Shown here: piece after piece, positions 44,601 through 53,855 of the stretch
Numbering within the stretch: the first letter of the stretch is position 1
Layout of the letters: each line of letters starts with the position of its first letter
The notes under the pieces: generated by a model
What the model was told of the DNA's origin: nothing
Databases searched by the model: none
What the model saw: only the letters and a program-made list of their open reading frames with translations
Source of the DNA: Maniola hyperantus
Taxonomy: Eukaryota > Arthropoda > Insecta > Lepidoptera > Nymphalidae
Length of the DNA: 64,000 bases
Assembly (NCBI RefSeq): GCF_902806685.2
Contig: NC_048553.1
Location: 5,315,099-5,379,098, forward strand
Reading direction: 5' to 3'
Program-made: the position numbers and the translations under genes

Positions 44601-46920
44601 ATTCTCGATTTTCCCCCCTTCGTCGCCAAAAATTTTTTTTTAAAAACACGTGCTGAATTGCCATTGGTCAATTCAAACATGCTCGCAGGACTACCAACAT
44701 AAAAACAGTACCGCCTACCGCCATTCTTGCGTTTACAGGTGTCAAAAGAGACATGGGGTAGGCAAGGCACGAAATGGCACACTACAAACTTCAGAAATGA
44801 CAACTACATAATATAATATATTTACCAAAAATGGATAGGAGAATACAATGAGATAATTATTTTTGTATTTCCCTACATACAAAAATATTTCCAAAAATAT
44901 CTTCATATTTGTGATAATAAAGGCTTATAAAGTTATAATTTAGGTATAGGCTGAAGTAAAAATATATGGATCTCAGCAAGTGCCGCTATTGTTTACATAT
45001 CATAAAAACCACCAGTTGGATTACATGAATTTTTAAATCGTGCAATATATTTAGAAAAACGTATCTTTTACTATAGACATCTGACTGAAAACCCCCTAAT
45101 GCATTTACTGTGGTGATGGTTATGTGTCAACATGGTGTAAAAAGTAAAAGGAAGGTTTAATAAAAGTTCTATGAAACATAGCTGTTGAACACATTATGTA
45201 GAGTCCGTTAAAAAAATGACTCCTCACACGCCATTAAATTCTCAAATGTCACGTCAAAAGTACGTTTCATCTTTAAAATAAGGATAATCGTACTTTTGAC
45301 GTGAAGTTTGACACACAAAGTTAAAATGGCGAGTGAGGAGTCATGGGTTCCGTATCTCAAAAGGAAAAAGGAACCCTTATAGGATCACTTCGTTGTATGT
45401 CTGTCTATCGTGTCTGTCAAGTATAGGGTCCTTCCCGTTGACTTAGAATCATGAAATTTGCCAGGTAGGTAGGTCTTATAGCACACAGAAGGGGAAAAAT
45501 TCGTGAATTTGTGGTTACGTCACAAAAAAACCAAAATATGGTCATGAACGTGTGGGAGTTTATAGTGTGCATCATATGAAAGTGGGGTGTCATACGAAAG
45601 GGCTTTACATGTACATTCTAAACAAGATATAATAACAGATTTTTATTTATTTTTATGCACAATAGTTTTTGATTTATCGTGCAAAATGTCGAAAAAGTAC
45701 AACTGTAGTACGGAACCCCCGGTGCGCGAGTCTGACTCGCACTTGGCCGGTTATTTACGCATTATATGTATATTATTCTAACCTCTTTGCAGATGCAAAA
45801 CAAAATAGATTCCCTGCAGGCGGAATTAGTGAAGTTACAGACCAGAAATCACAGTCACAGCTTTGCAGATGCAGAAAGAATCGCAGAGGTAGGCACATTT
45901 TTACATTGTCATTTAAGCCGGGCTTATATTATCTCTAGCTGATGCCCGCGACTTCGTCCGCGTGGAATTAGGTTTTTTAAAAATCCCGTGGGAAAAATCT
46001 TCTGGGGTAAAAAGTAGCCTATGTCACTCTCCAGGTCTTTATCTATACCCATGCAAAAATCACGTCAATCCCTTGCACCGTTGCGACGTGATTGAAGGAC
46101 AAACCAACAAACAAACACATTTTCGCATTATAATAAGGGTACTGATTTTTAACAATGTGACTGGTTCTGTTGTAGAAGTCTGAACTCTGAACCAAATGAT
46201 TAATAGCATTTTATTGGTTTCATAGGAAAATCTAATGGCTGGTTGTGCGGCCACTCGCGATACAGATATACACAATGGGCCACTTCAGGTGAGACTATAA
46301 TAAATATTGTAAACTTTTGAAATATGTTATAATATTAAATGGTCTGCCCATCCACACTTGTGGTGTGTGCCAACGTGGTGGACTACCTTTCTCACTCTGA
46401 GAGAGATCCGGTAAAAACTGGATGATCGCGACTTGCGTGGATTTAGTATTTCAAAACTCCTGTGGAAAGTCTTTGATTTTCCAGGATAAAAATTAGTCCA
46501 AGTCCAACATTGTCCATCTCCAGAATGCAAATTTCTTCAAAATCCGCCCGTCCGTCCGTGCACCTATCGTCAAAATCTGTTAAATTAGTGGACCATGGAA
46601 AGTTTACAGACAAACAGATAAAGGACGCGAAAGGTTGAAATAGCAATGGGCGAGGGAAAGCTCCGCACACCCGCCCCGCCCCCGTGCTAACCCGGTGCGG
46701 GCGAGCGCGGGTGACGTGCGGGTGTGTGGGGCGTCCCCCCACCTCATACCCCAGCCATCAACCTATCGTGGACTATACTTTCGCATTAATAATATTAATA
46801 TGGATTATTAACCTATTTGTGTCGATAATATAAAAAACTAACTATTCATTTAACCACGAAAAAAGCGATCCATATACCTTTCCTTATTTACAGGAACAGA
46901 TTAAATTAAGCGAAATATAA
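23663..46920 (+). CDS. RRBP1: Ribosome-binding protein 1 (p180) homologue
   Basis: Twenty coding exons: 23663-23863, 24639-24818, 25964-26137, 27531-27708, 28565-28762, 32776-32921, 33417-33529, 34626-34746, 35351-35431, 35871-35984, 37326-37431, 37952-38058, 38822-38953, 39759-39899, 40819-40923, 42015-42599, 43147-43263, 45793-45888, 46226-46288, 46894-46920. Every junction is in phase; 994 aa. A short lumenal N terminus and one membrane segment (about residues 4-27) are followed by SGTSYEEAIAQQRR, a family signature. Next come Lys/Glu-rich and Pro-rich cytosolic segments (about 45-310), then SELVRVVRQATLSRDEIQIL. Coiled coil extends from about 360 to the end (DPMQKLKKQLADKEKAL; ELRTKNWKVVEALQSAEKAL). 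p180 anchors ribosomes and mRNA to rough ER and bundles microtubules. The vertebrate decapeptide ribosome-binding repeats are absent. Exon 16 (residues 700-894) is one long KKLQDEL-type coiled-coil block. Kinectin is the nearest alternative; the N-terminal signature favours RRBP1. Confidence 0.93.
26299..26622 (-). repeat. Helitron-like repeat with nested fragment
   Basis: Starts aataatataaatgcgaaagt and ends gcgaagtcgcgggcatca. A piece of the gggttccgta repeat (reverse orientation, about 26450-26500) is embedded. RRBP1 intron 3. Weaker relatives lie at about 24340-24508, 27720-27920 and 27930-28110 in introns 1, 2 or 4. Confidence 0.55.
28840..29030 (+). mobile_element. LINE 3' end
   Basis: Translation gives NYNMKLFKERINKFL near 28868, the C terminus of a Jockey-like reverse transcriptase. 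A 3' UTR block follows (tcatgggcggcgcggtaatc, acttaacatcaggtgacccg), common in Lepidoptera. 5'-truncated, in RRBP1 intron 5. A decayed RTE-like stretch on the minus strand lies at about 28370-28510. Confidence 0.6.
29198..29329. mobile_element. Short inverted-repeat element (MITE)
   Basis: Left end gggcgtttgtgcactcaccc pairs with right end gatgaatgcacaaacgccc (about 22-bp inverted repeats with two mismatches). 132 bp, no coding frame, RRBP1 intron 5. Confidence 0.7.
29981..30268. mobile_element. Two tandem copies of the 'ctgttgtacacaatt' MITE family
   Basis: Copy one about 29981-30135, copy two about 30135-30268. Each has the caatctctaaactaaaatgacagg-type end, split by a gctatccctttc block, and the mirrored gtttagagattgtgtacaac end. 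They share the middle end, as in a tandem array. RRBP1 intron 5. Confidence 0.6.
30320..30530 (-). repeat. Helitron-like repeat, second subfamily
   Basis: Begins gactgattgactgactgatc and ends cacgcgaacgaagtcgcgga followed by cataagctgg. A close relative is at 55889-56104. RRBP1 intron 5; the rest of 30531-32090 is AT-rich with no recognised exon. Confidence 0.6.
32082..32320. mobile_element. Inverted retroelement insertion with 11-bp target duplication
   Basis: gacccattacc occurs at 32082-32092 and again at 32310-32320. Between them, a 59-bp block (ccattatatataatatctgt onward, 32091-32149) is mirrored at 32219-32277 with one mismatch. The right half then continues into a tail ending gctaaaaaa. 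The left half is thus an inverted copy of the 3' end carried by the right half. This is the arrangement expected when a LINE-type insertion inverts its 5' part during integration. RRBP1 intron 5. Confidence 0.65.
34550..34591. repeat. Perfect 42-bp palindrome next to a 3' splice site
   Basis: gcttcctgtttccagaggttt is followed immediately by its exact reverse complement with no loop. It ends 34 bases before RRBP1 exon 8 (34626), in the region where the branch point should lie. No target duplication or coding frame is visible. Confidence 0.97.
35031..35300 (+). repeat. Diverged 'gggttccgta' interspersed repeat
   Basis: Starts tagggttccgtatccgaagg and ends near gtacggaacgcttcgtgtgc followed by cacacttgacc. 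It ends 50 bases before RRBP1 exon 9. Confidence 0.55.
36193..36747. mobile_element. DNA transposon remnant with about 55-bp terminal inverted repeats
   Basis: Left end tacagggttacaggaaaata, continuing ggacacgatcccgttaaggg to about 36249, is matched exactly by the reverse complement ending ccctgta at 36745. TA dinucleotides flank both ends, which suggests a mariner-type target. The 440-bp interior is AT-rich; a 97-codon frame at 36419-36709 is low complexity and I do not regard it as a gene. RRBP1 intron 10. Confidence 0.75.
36960..37190 (-). repeat. Diverged Helitron-like repeat
   Basis: Ends in gacagacactttcgcatttg and taatatattagtatggg, the far end of the Helitron-like family. RRBP1 intron 10. 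A LINE 3' UTR fragment (tgcctggaagagatcgctat) lies just upstream at 36818-36935. Confidence 0.45.
37625..37715 (+). mobile_element. RTE-like LINE fragment
   Basis: Translation DFKRVAGSRYIQTAQDRV matches the characteristic C-terminal stretch of RTE-type reverse transcriptases. About 30 codons remain, in RRBP1 intron 11. A SINE fragment with atcatcatcatcatc follows at 37802-37884. Confidence 0.6.
38580..38755. mobile_element. Copy of the 'ctgttgtacacaatt' MITE family
   Basis: gctaattctgttgtacacaa at the left, gtttagtttagaaattgtgt at the right, with gctatccttttctgcaggga and its mirror inside. An acacacacacatacac run has expanded in the left half. It ends about 65 bases before RRBP1 exon 13. Confidence 0.7.
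39336..39615 (-). mobile_element. LINE reverse-transcriptase C-terminal fragment
   Basis: The minus-strand frame reads CLARGKLWKVVELMTGHSQL, then LCRACMEVDETLTRVLLEC and LGGLLGFW. This is the Cys-rich C-terminal region of R1/Jockey-type retrotransposon ORF2. About 90 codons are open. It is antisense within RRBP1 intron 13 and 5'-truncated. Confidence 0.75.
40199..40605. mobile_element. DNA transposon remnant with 26-bp inverted ends
   Basis: Starts acagtgcgacaaggctcttt and ends gagccttgtcgtactgta (two mismatches across the paired ends). TA dinucleotides lie at the edges. 407 bp, no coding frame kept. RRBP1 intron 14. Confidence 0.7.
43656..43855 (+). repeat. Helitron-like (Lep1-type) repeat
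   Basis: Starts aactagctgatgcccgcgac and ends cacacttttgcatttataat, including the aaaaagtagcctatgtcact block. Close copies at 45938-46143 and 3066-3272. RRBP1 intron 17. Confidence 0.65.
45216..45344. mobile_element. Short inverted-repeat element (MITE)
   Basis: atgactcctcac at the left pairs with gtgaggagtcat at the right. Inner blocks cacgtcaaaagtacg and cgtacttttgacgtg also pair. 129 bp. It abuts the next repeat at 45346 with no gap. RRBP1 intron 17. Confidence 0.75.
45346..45755 (+). repeat. Near full-length 'gggttccgta...cggaaccc' repeat
   Basis: Same order of blocks as 1741-2168: gggttccgtatctcaaaagg, gtctgtctatc, gtggggtgtcatacgaaagg, gtacggaacccccggtgcgc. It ends 38 bases before RRBP1 exon 18. 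Confidence 0.7.
45938..46143 (+). repeat. Helitron-like (Lep1-type) repeat
   Basis: Starts tagctgatgcccgcgacttc and ends ttcgcattataataagggta. It begins about 50 bases after RRBP1 exon 18. A second, diverged relative follows at about 46425-46625. Confidence 0.65.
46634..46778. mobile_element. GC-rich MITE, copy 2 of 3
   Basis: aggttgaaatagcaatgggc at the left and gccatcaacctatcgtggac at the right form the same inverted ends as 1521-1686, around a cgcacacccgccccgccccc core. RRBP1 intron 19. Confidence 0.65.
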
Positions 46921-47218
46921 CAAATAGAAAAAGCAATGTACAACGCAGATTTAAGGCTGGAACTAACCGGCGGCGCGTGACGTCGCGTCTCCTCACTCAC
47001 TGCCGCGCTATCGTTAAGGTATACAACCTGACCAGGAAGTCCACTTTACACGGTAGAAAGATAAGACGAATGTCAGGGCTTTGACAGCCCGTGATTGTTG
47101 GGAAGAAGCAGGCGTCGCTTTGCGGATCCACGATGCACAAGGAACAACAAGCTTAATTCACTGTAATCCACAAGACAAAACTGTATGGTACGATCGCAGC
47201 ATGCGATAAGCAACGGTA

Positions 47219-47447
47219 GTCCTCCCGCTACTAAATGTACACGAAAAGCAAGCAATACGCACCACCACCACAGCCCACACAAATCTAAACACAACATAAT
47301 ATGTATAATTCACTCTGACACCAGAGCATCCTCAGGAGATGGAAACTCTGTAACACACAATAGCAATTATGTATTATGGAGTTTTAAAAAGTCTGTGTGG
47401 TGGTGGTGCATACTGCTTGCTTTTCCTGTATATTTAGTAGTGGGAGG
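47219..47447. repeat. Inverted repeat, about 57-bp arms
   Basis: The block at 47219-47275 (gtcctcccgctactaaatgt onward) is mirrored at 47392-47447 with about seven mismatches. Between them is a tgacaccagagcatcctcag segment. Probably a rearranged retroelement 3' end. Confidence 0.6.
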
Positions 47448-50400
47448 GCGGACAGTATATATTGCATGCTGCACGTTATGCCATACAGATTTGTCTGTTT
47501 TGGCGAAAGCTTGTTGTTACTTGACTCCAGGATAGCCTGATTTCAAATTAATGCAATAATAATAGGATAAATAGTGTTTCTACTTTCTAATTTTGCATTT
47601 ACAGTTTCAGATTTAGCCACTTTTTTGCATGCGATGTATATTGTGATAAGTTTGATAAGTAAGAAAATATTTCTTTCTAATTCGATTTTTAAAAAATCAT
47701 TCATAATAATAGGATAATATTTATTATGAATGGTATAATTTTATCGCAATACTAACATTTCACATAGTACGTAATTGGTAACACCAAATTAATGTGTAAA
47801 ACTTATTTCTCCTAATTTAAAGAATGGGATCAGCGAAATTAATAGCAGAGTGATGTTCAGAAAAGTAAAAATAATAATTGAACAAAATTACTTGAAATTA
47901 AGTTTTACAGGAGCAGCAAAAAACCGAATGAAAGCTTCTGAAACTGCACTAATTATACTGTTTTTATCAAATTCACGAACATTGGAGCACAGTTTTAGGT
48001 CATTTTGCTTGGAAATGAGTTCAAGTTTGTATTTAGTGATCGAAGTCGTGAACTTTGGACTTGATTTCAGTACAGTTTTAGGCCAGTTTGCTTGGAAATA
48101 ACTTCAGATTTGTATTCATTGAGCCAAATGTTAAAGAAAAATGTATTTTGATCAGAAGTGTAATAACACTGTTTTGTCCGCCAACTCATTAAGCCTCATA
48201 TAGTGGACTCCCTGATAAGTGAAAGTTTTATAGAGGATTTATATTGTATGAAGGGCACTCGTTATTTGAGTGTTAAAATTATTGTTAAGAATCAACGCTA
48301 TAAATTATTAATAGTGGTGTAACTTTCCGATTTCCAATATTATCGTCTGCCTAGAGTACAACAACGTATACTTATTAGAAATTACTTTCAAATTAGTTTT
48401 AGTTAACCCATTTAAATGTTTTCAGCTGCAAATAGATAGTTTTATTTTTAAAAAAATTACATCATTTCAGTTGTTACTTGTAATACAAACAAAGAAATTA
48501 ACCAGTGACAATACGATTTAAAGACGTAATTTTAATAATATTATCTTATAGCCATGAGGAGGAAGGAACACCTTTTTTATACCTTAACTGATATCATTAT
48601 TTTTAAGTTTGACATTTCTAGCTGTCTTTTTAGCCTTTGGGATTAAAAAATAGACTATAATTACTTTACACAGTAATTACAAAGTCGTAAAAATTTAAAG
48701 ACGTAAATGTAATTTGAATAATATTAGATATAATTATATTTTGGCGCAACTGTCATAAAATATATCTAATAACTAATAATTTATGTGCCTATGTAATAAT
48801 TTTCTATTTTAATAATTTTGTATACAAGCCATTTATTTAATGCGGAAATTGGATAGTTGCAATAAAATAAAACTAAACTAGGAAATAGTAGGGATGTTGG
48901 CAAATATATCACGGAAAAAAGGAACAATGAAATTACAATGACATAAAATTAAATCCTAGTAGTTATTAAGGAACAGATAAGTTTCTGACTGCATTAGTGC
49001 GATAGTTTAATGTAAGTAAAGCAGCTTATGTTATTTCGTTGAATATATTGTATTGTATTCAATATCACGTAGCTTCAACAATGTGATTGTGATTTAAGTA
49101 TCACTTTGTTGAATGTTTTGCAGTTTGCTACCACTTTTGTTTTGTACTAATTGAGGAGGTAAGAGAAGGGTAGGATTTTTTATATGGCAATTATTTAGTT
49201 TAATGCGACACGCGATTTAAAAAAACTAGTCATGTACAATGTACATGTCAGTACTCGAGTAAGGTAGGGTTCCATAGTCATGTCAGTTCTAAAAACTTTA
49301 CTCAATGGCGTAAACCATTGTTTTTTTTTCATCTCACGCTTTTCAAGCTCAGGTTTTGCAAAAAAAAATCAAAATATTAATTTGGTTTTTTAACTGTATT
49401 AAATTTAGACCTTTCAGCTCTTGTAGTTTATTTTTAAAATTGCTGTGATACAGACCAACAGACGGAGAGACGGATTGGACGAAACTATAAGGGTTACTTG
49501 CTTTACTACGGAACCTTAAATATTAACTTTAAAACCAGATAGAATGATGTCTTGGCTCATTTAAGATAAAAAGGATAGAAGTTTTAATTTTTGACGCTCA
49601 CCAACACACTAGGTACTTATTCGTGGCGTATATACACGTTAAAATGTCAGAAATGTGTATAATCCATACACAAATGTGGCTTTTTAATTAGTGAGGACAA
49701 AGTTCACGACAGTTAGGGAACTTCTAACAAAACGTCGAGGCTTCGACGTCACTGGCAGCCAGCAGGCATCGAATGTCAGTACATTTGACGCAAGTAGCCC
49801 TAAAGTAGTCCTATTTTTCGTTGATTTCTCGTCACCATAGCCTCATATCGTCAGTTCAGGATCAACCCCAGAATTCCTTCACTCTGTTCACTGGACAGGA
49901 TCACTGTTTAGTATGGTTTTGTCATTAAATTGTAGTTCAGCTAGTTCCCTTTTTTTGAATCGCGCGTCGATCTTTGTTATTGTGATCATGTAATCAATAT
50001 TTATAAGGCGAATAGTTTAATTAGTAATTTAATTTTCCATATTTTAAATTTTCCTGTTGCTTTTTATTACTAATATATTTTTAATATTTGACATAATTTA
50101 AATTTGCAAGGTGGATTATTTGGTATAACCGAATTTTAAATTGAGTGTGCATTAATCACTATTGATTTTAGGGAATGTTATTTACTATTCAGATGTATAT
50201 TACCTATTTTATTTAAACTTTTGTATTAGTGCATAAATCATTTCGGTCAGTGCCTTAGAGTAAGTTTTGAATTTTAAATAAGCTGACTATTTATTTTCTA
50301 GGAAAGTGAAATGAATTAATGCATGTTTAATAATAAACTACTATTAAAATCGTATCAATATAATTTTATAATCTGCTAATGTGAATAAACTATGAAATCA

Positions 50401-50750
50401 ATTACAAAACTGTAATATCGGCCTTACCACAAAAACCAACAACCTTCTAGAAGCAGTCTCATAGGTGTCGTTTTACCCAAATGTGCGTAAACCGCGCCAG
50501 CATCAATGTAGTTTGTGCCGCTACACGCATGCGTATTATGCACCAAGTGTACGAATTATTGTCTTCACTTTTAAAATACGAATGTATGAGCAGGCAGGCA
50601 GCCTGCAGTTTTATAATATATTTACAAAAAAACAAGCATTGAACCCGTTTTTATTTTAAACCTGACAGATTTCTCTAAAAAACCTGTCAAAATACCAATT
50701 TAGACCTGAACTGTTAAACTTACTTTATTTTTTTGTGGTCAGACGATAAA

Positions 50751-51010
50751 GGCTCCCCCACACAGGCGCGTTATTATCGTTCGATAATATCGCATGCGTT
50801 ATTGCGATATCTGTTTTCAGTACATTTTGTATTAGGATGGTCATGTAGTTACACACTGCTGAGATAATACGTCCTACTTCCATTGTGGCGTTATTATCGC
50901 AGCAGTGTGTAACTACATGACCATCCTAATACAAAATGTACTGAAAACAGATATCGCAATAACGCATGCGATTTTATCGACCGATAATAACGCGGCTGTA
51001 TGGGGGAGCC
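50751..51010. mobile_element. 260-bp fold-back element with 71-bp perfect arms
   Basis: Ends ggctcccccacacaggcgcg and its near complement ending gtatgggggagcc. Inside, 50791-50861 is the exact reverse complement of 50900-50970, leaving a 38-base loop. TAAA occurs on both outer edges (50747-50750 and 51011-51014), a likely 4-bp target duplication. No coding frame. Confidence 0.9.
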
Positions 51011-51520
51011 TAAAGGTGTCCTTGATCGTGGGATTGTATCGCATCGGCGGTAAAAATATTTAAACTATTTCAGCGACAAAAATAAATCAAAACAGAAACT
51101 GCATAGTTTTGTACAGGTTTTTAAAATTGTTTTTTAGAAGTAGCGGATTTTATGTTCCGTTTTTAAAAAGCCCTATTACTATGTAGCCTATATACACAGC
51201 ATGTTCAAGTTCTCACGCTTTAATTTAAACATTTTTATTAAATACATCGTGAATCGCACACTTACTGAGAAATGCCGTGTCAAATGTCCTGTAATAATAG
51301 AAGTAATAAATAATAATATAAAAACTTAATTATTTTATATTAATTAAATAAGGCAATTTATATGATAATTCATATATTATTAGATAAAGACATTACCTAT
51401 CAAATAAAGTATTTCTATGATGAGATGGTAGTTTTATTATTTTTTAAATACCCGTACAATGGATGATCTTTTAACTGTCCGGTTAACTGTACCATGGACA
51501 ATTTCTTTTCCATCCATAGT

Positions 51521-51689
51521 CCGCGGGGTGATTACGTAAAACTTTGTAGTGGCAACAGCAACGCGACAGCAGTAGCAATACGATAGTTCATTGGCTGTCT
51601 CTCTTCTTATTTTGCTTTGTGGCTGTTGCTGTCTCTCTCTAGCCGGACGTTTGGCAGCAATGATCGCGAGATACGTAATCACCCGCCGG
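51521..51689. mobile_element. Short inverted-repeat element (MITE)
   Basis: ccgcggggtgattacgta at the left pairs with tacgtaatcacccgccgg at the right, one mismatch. 169 bp. An open frame inside (minus strand) is not conserved-looking. Confidence 0.7.
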
Positions 51690-51757
51690 TCATAGACGTT
51701 TACTACTCGGTGGGTTGACTGAACAAATTACGTAGGGACAAAAGTAAACTATTCTAT

Positions 51758-51929
51758 AAGTCCCGCAAATTGCTAATGCGCGTGGCTGCTACTTTATTGA
51801 CGTCAGCACGACTGAAGTTTCGAACTGATGGTATCTTAATGGTATATTTTTACTTAAATATACGTCCAAATGACGTCATTTCGATGTTAGTGAGACATGG
51901 TTCCAGCGCAATAGCAATTTGCGGGACTT
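51758..51929. mobile_element. Short inverted-repeat element (MITE)
   Basis: aagtcccgcaaattgctaat at the left and gcaatagcaatttgcgggac at the right pair with one mismatch and a short offset. The interior has paired atatacgtccaaatgacgtc-like blocks. It lies about 440 bases upstream of Nxt1. Confidence 0.7.
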
Positions 51930-52370
51930 CTAATCACTATTATTAGTTCAATGGTTGTACTACGGGTAAAAGATCAATACTGTAATTTTAAGAGAAAGTA
52001 AAAACGAAGAACGCTTTTATCATTATTATGCCATTATTTATTTTGATTCGAGTTTTTTTTTCAACTCAATGTTTGACACATTTACAATGTTACTCATGAC
52101 TACTGTAAGTAAAGTTAGTGGATTGTGCACTGTGGGTTGTGGTTTTTTGTTTTTTCATTTTTGGAAAGCAGTCGGCAGCACTGTTGAAAACGTCAACGTC
52201 AAATTGTCAATAAACCTATCTAAATTATTGTTCTTCTAATCTGTCATCTGTGTTCTTGCTCAAATTGTAAACAATTTTTATTAAATACCCTGTGTTATAC
52301 AAGAAAATAATTGCAAAACTAAGCTTTCCTACATTAGGATACCTTGATATTATTTGTGATCAGTAACAGA

Positions 52371-52787
52371 ATGGCTTCCGAGGTAGTTCTGAAAAATGTT
52401 GACAACGCTTGTGAAACTGCGGAAGAATTTACGAGAGTATTTTATAAACAAGTGGACAACAGCAGACACCTAACTTCAAAATTATATCTTGACACTGGGC
52501 TATTGGTTTGGAATGGAAACGGTATTCATGGGAATGAAAAAATCCAAAAGTTTTTAATGGATTTACCTGCCAGCAACCATGTGTTGAAGACTCTAGATGC
52601 TCAACATATAAAAGATAATTTGGTATCGAGCAAACTAACATACCTCATACAGGCCTGTGGAGATGTTACATATAACAATGATCAAGTGAAAACACCATTC
52701 CAACAGACATTCTTTGTTGTAGCAATTGAAGGTAAATGGAAAATTGCATCAGACTGTTTTAGGTTACAAGTGCCGTATAACAATTAA
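52371..52787 (+). CDS. Nxt1: NTF2-related export protein (p15/Nxt1)
   Basis: A single uninterrupted coding exon of 138 aa, the usual length for p15. It starts MASEVVLKNVDNACETAEEF and carries the NTF2-like fold signature throughout: FTRVFYKQVDNSRHLTSKLY, then GLLVWNGNGIHGNEKIQKFL and QTFFVVAIEGKWKIASDCFR near the C terminus. p15 pairs with the large export receptor NXF1/TAP. The heterodimer carries mRNPs through nuclear pores. The start is the first ATG consistent with the family; no stop-free extension of conserved sequence lies upstream. TGTCA/GTCAA words cluster in the 5' region as they do before mtTFB2. The gene is convergent with the first LITAF gene, 226 bases away. No oddities in frame or composition. 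Confidence 0.95.
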   Translation: MASEVVLKNVDNACETAEEFTRVFYKQVDNSRHLTSKLYLDTGLLVWNGNGIHGNEKIQKFLMDLPASNHVLKTLDAQHIKDNLVSSKLTYLIQACGDVTYNNDQVKTPFQQTFFVVAIEGKWKIASDCFRLQVPYNN

Positions 52788-52798
52788 ATAATCTTAAG

Positions 52799-52859
52799 AA
52801 TAAATCATAGCTAAGAATGCATTATTGTAATAATTAGTACTTATTAAGTAAATAATAAA
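52799..52859 (+). other. Nxt1: Nxt1 poly(A) signals
   Basis: AATAAA at 52799-52804, 12 bases after the stop codon, and again at 52854-52859. Either would give a very short 3' UTR. Confidence 0.55.
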
Positions 52860-53013
52860 ACATGAACACAGATTATTATTTTTTCATCTAAGTACTTGCA
52901 TAAAATAGTAAATACAAACCTCATCAGTAACACATTTATGTACATAAGTATATTATTATTTTTGACTGACTTCATAAATAGTAGAAACATTCAGGCTTAC
53001 TAAAGCTATTAAG

Positions 53014-53855
53014 CTATAATTTGGAGTAACTGCCTAAGTAATAGTTACAATTGGAACAATAGTGATCAGCTTTTTTAAAGGTTGAAAATGCATAAGGAAT
53101 TGTGGCGAGACAACACAGCATACACCAACTGAAAAAAAAGTTTAGAAAATAGTCACGTGTGCAAGTTTTGCAGTTAAATCAATAACATACTAGCTTTTGC
53201 TAGCAATTTCGTCCACAATACTACTTAGTAATTTTTAGCCTACTAGATGATGCCTGTGACTTCATCTCCGTCAATTTAGGTTTTTAAAAATCCAGTGAGG
53301 TCTCTTTAATTTTCCAGGATAAAAAGATATAAACTATGTCCATCCCCGGGATGTAACCTACCTCTACCAAATTTCATCAAAATTGGTTGAACAGTTGGGC
53401 CATGAAAAGCTAGCAGATATACAGCCAGAAACATTTTCACATTTTTAATATTATAGTGGATGAATGTAACTTCAGCTGATCGATTGTGGTAGAATGACAG
53501 CTACAATTACACGATTTCGATGACGACATTCTTTTTATTTTGTTATAGCTAACTCCACTTTAATACTTACAATGTTAGTCCACATATGAAACCTGCAAGC
53601 ATGTGTTTTATGAGAATTAACGAATTGCACAGATGTAAGAGTCCTTTTATGACAACTTGGACAATTAGAGTAAACAGGCACATTCTTAAATGACTGCTGA
53701 ACTATTACTGTTTGGTGTATAACAGGTTGCTCTATTACTGGAGCTGGGGTGGTTGTATCTACCATTGTGTAAGGTGGTGGCAGATCTCTGCGCTGGATTG
53801 TCTCCATATCTACACCCAACTGTGCCATTTCTCTGTCCGTTCTTTCTGTATCCAT
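53014..53855 (-). CDS. LITAF: LITAF-domain protein, first of a tandem pair, with a frameshift
   Basis: Exon 1 is 53855-53571 and exon 2 is 53128-53014 (115 nt, the same length as in the paralogue). Exon 1 encodes a PPPY motif (LPPPYTMV, about residue 26) and the first zinc half-site NCPSCHKRTLTSVQF, ending HKTH at about residue 84. The next 33 bases give hydrophobic HMLAGFICGLT only in the following frame. From there the splice junction is in phase with exon 2: WCMLCCLATIPYAF, second zinc site CSNC, then LGSY and stop. Compared with the paralogue, two bases seem missing at the ACAC run near 53597-53602, or one extra A is present. LITAF proteins are endosomal/lysosomal membrane proteins anchored by a hairpin with split CxxC sites; PPxY binds Nedd4-type ligases. 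As written, the encoded protein would lose the second half. It may be a real null allele, a pseudogene or a sequence error. Confidence 0.82.
53190..53460 (+). repeat. Helitron-like repeat in LITAF intron
   Basis: Diverged copy with ctactagatgatgcctgtga, aaaaagatataaactatgtc and gaaaagctagcagatatacag-type blocks. It lies in the intron of the first LITAF gene. Confidence 0.5.

Larger units (their letters stand above)
46921..52370. other. Long gene-free stretch after RRBP1; possible 3' UTR plus repeats
   Basis: No conserved exon found. 47520-50460 is AT-rich and largely free of the repeats that crowd the rest of the window, so part may be a long RRBP1 3' UTR. AATAAA words occur, for example near 48863 and 50386. 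A direct repeat of about 55 bp (acagttttaggtcattttgc and acagttttaggccagtttgc) lies at 47990-48043 and 48070-48124. Inverted repeats are listed separately. Confidence 0.4.

Noticed and set aside
47850..48101. 83-codon open frame after RRBP1
   Set aside because: Contains the two copies of a 55-bp direct repeat and no protein pattern; a chance frame in AT-rich DNA.
51437..51682. 81-codon minus-strand open frame upstream of Nxt1
   Set aside because: Falls largely within a MITE (51521-51689) and has no conserved pattern.
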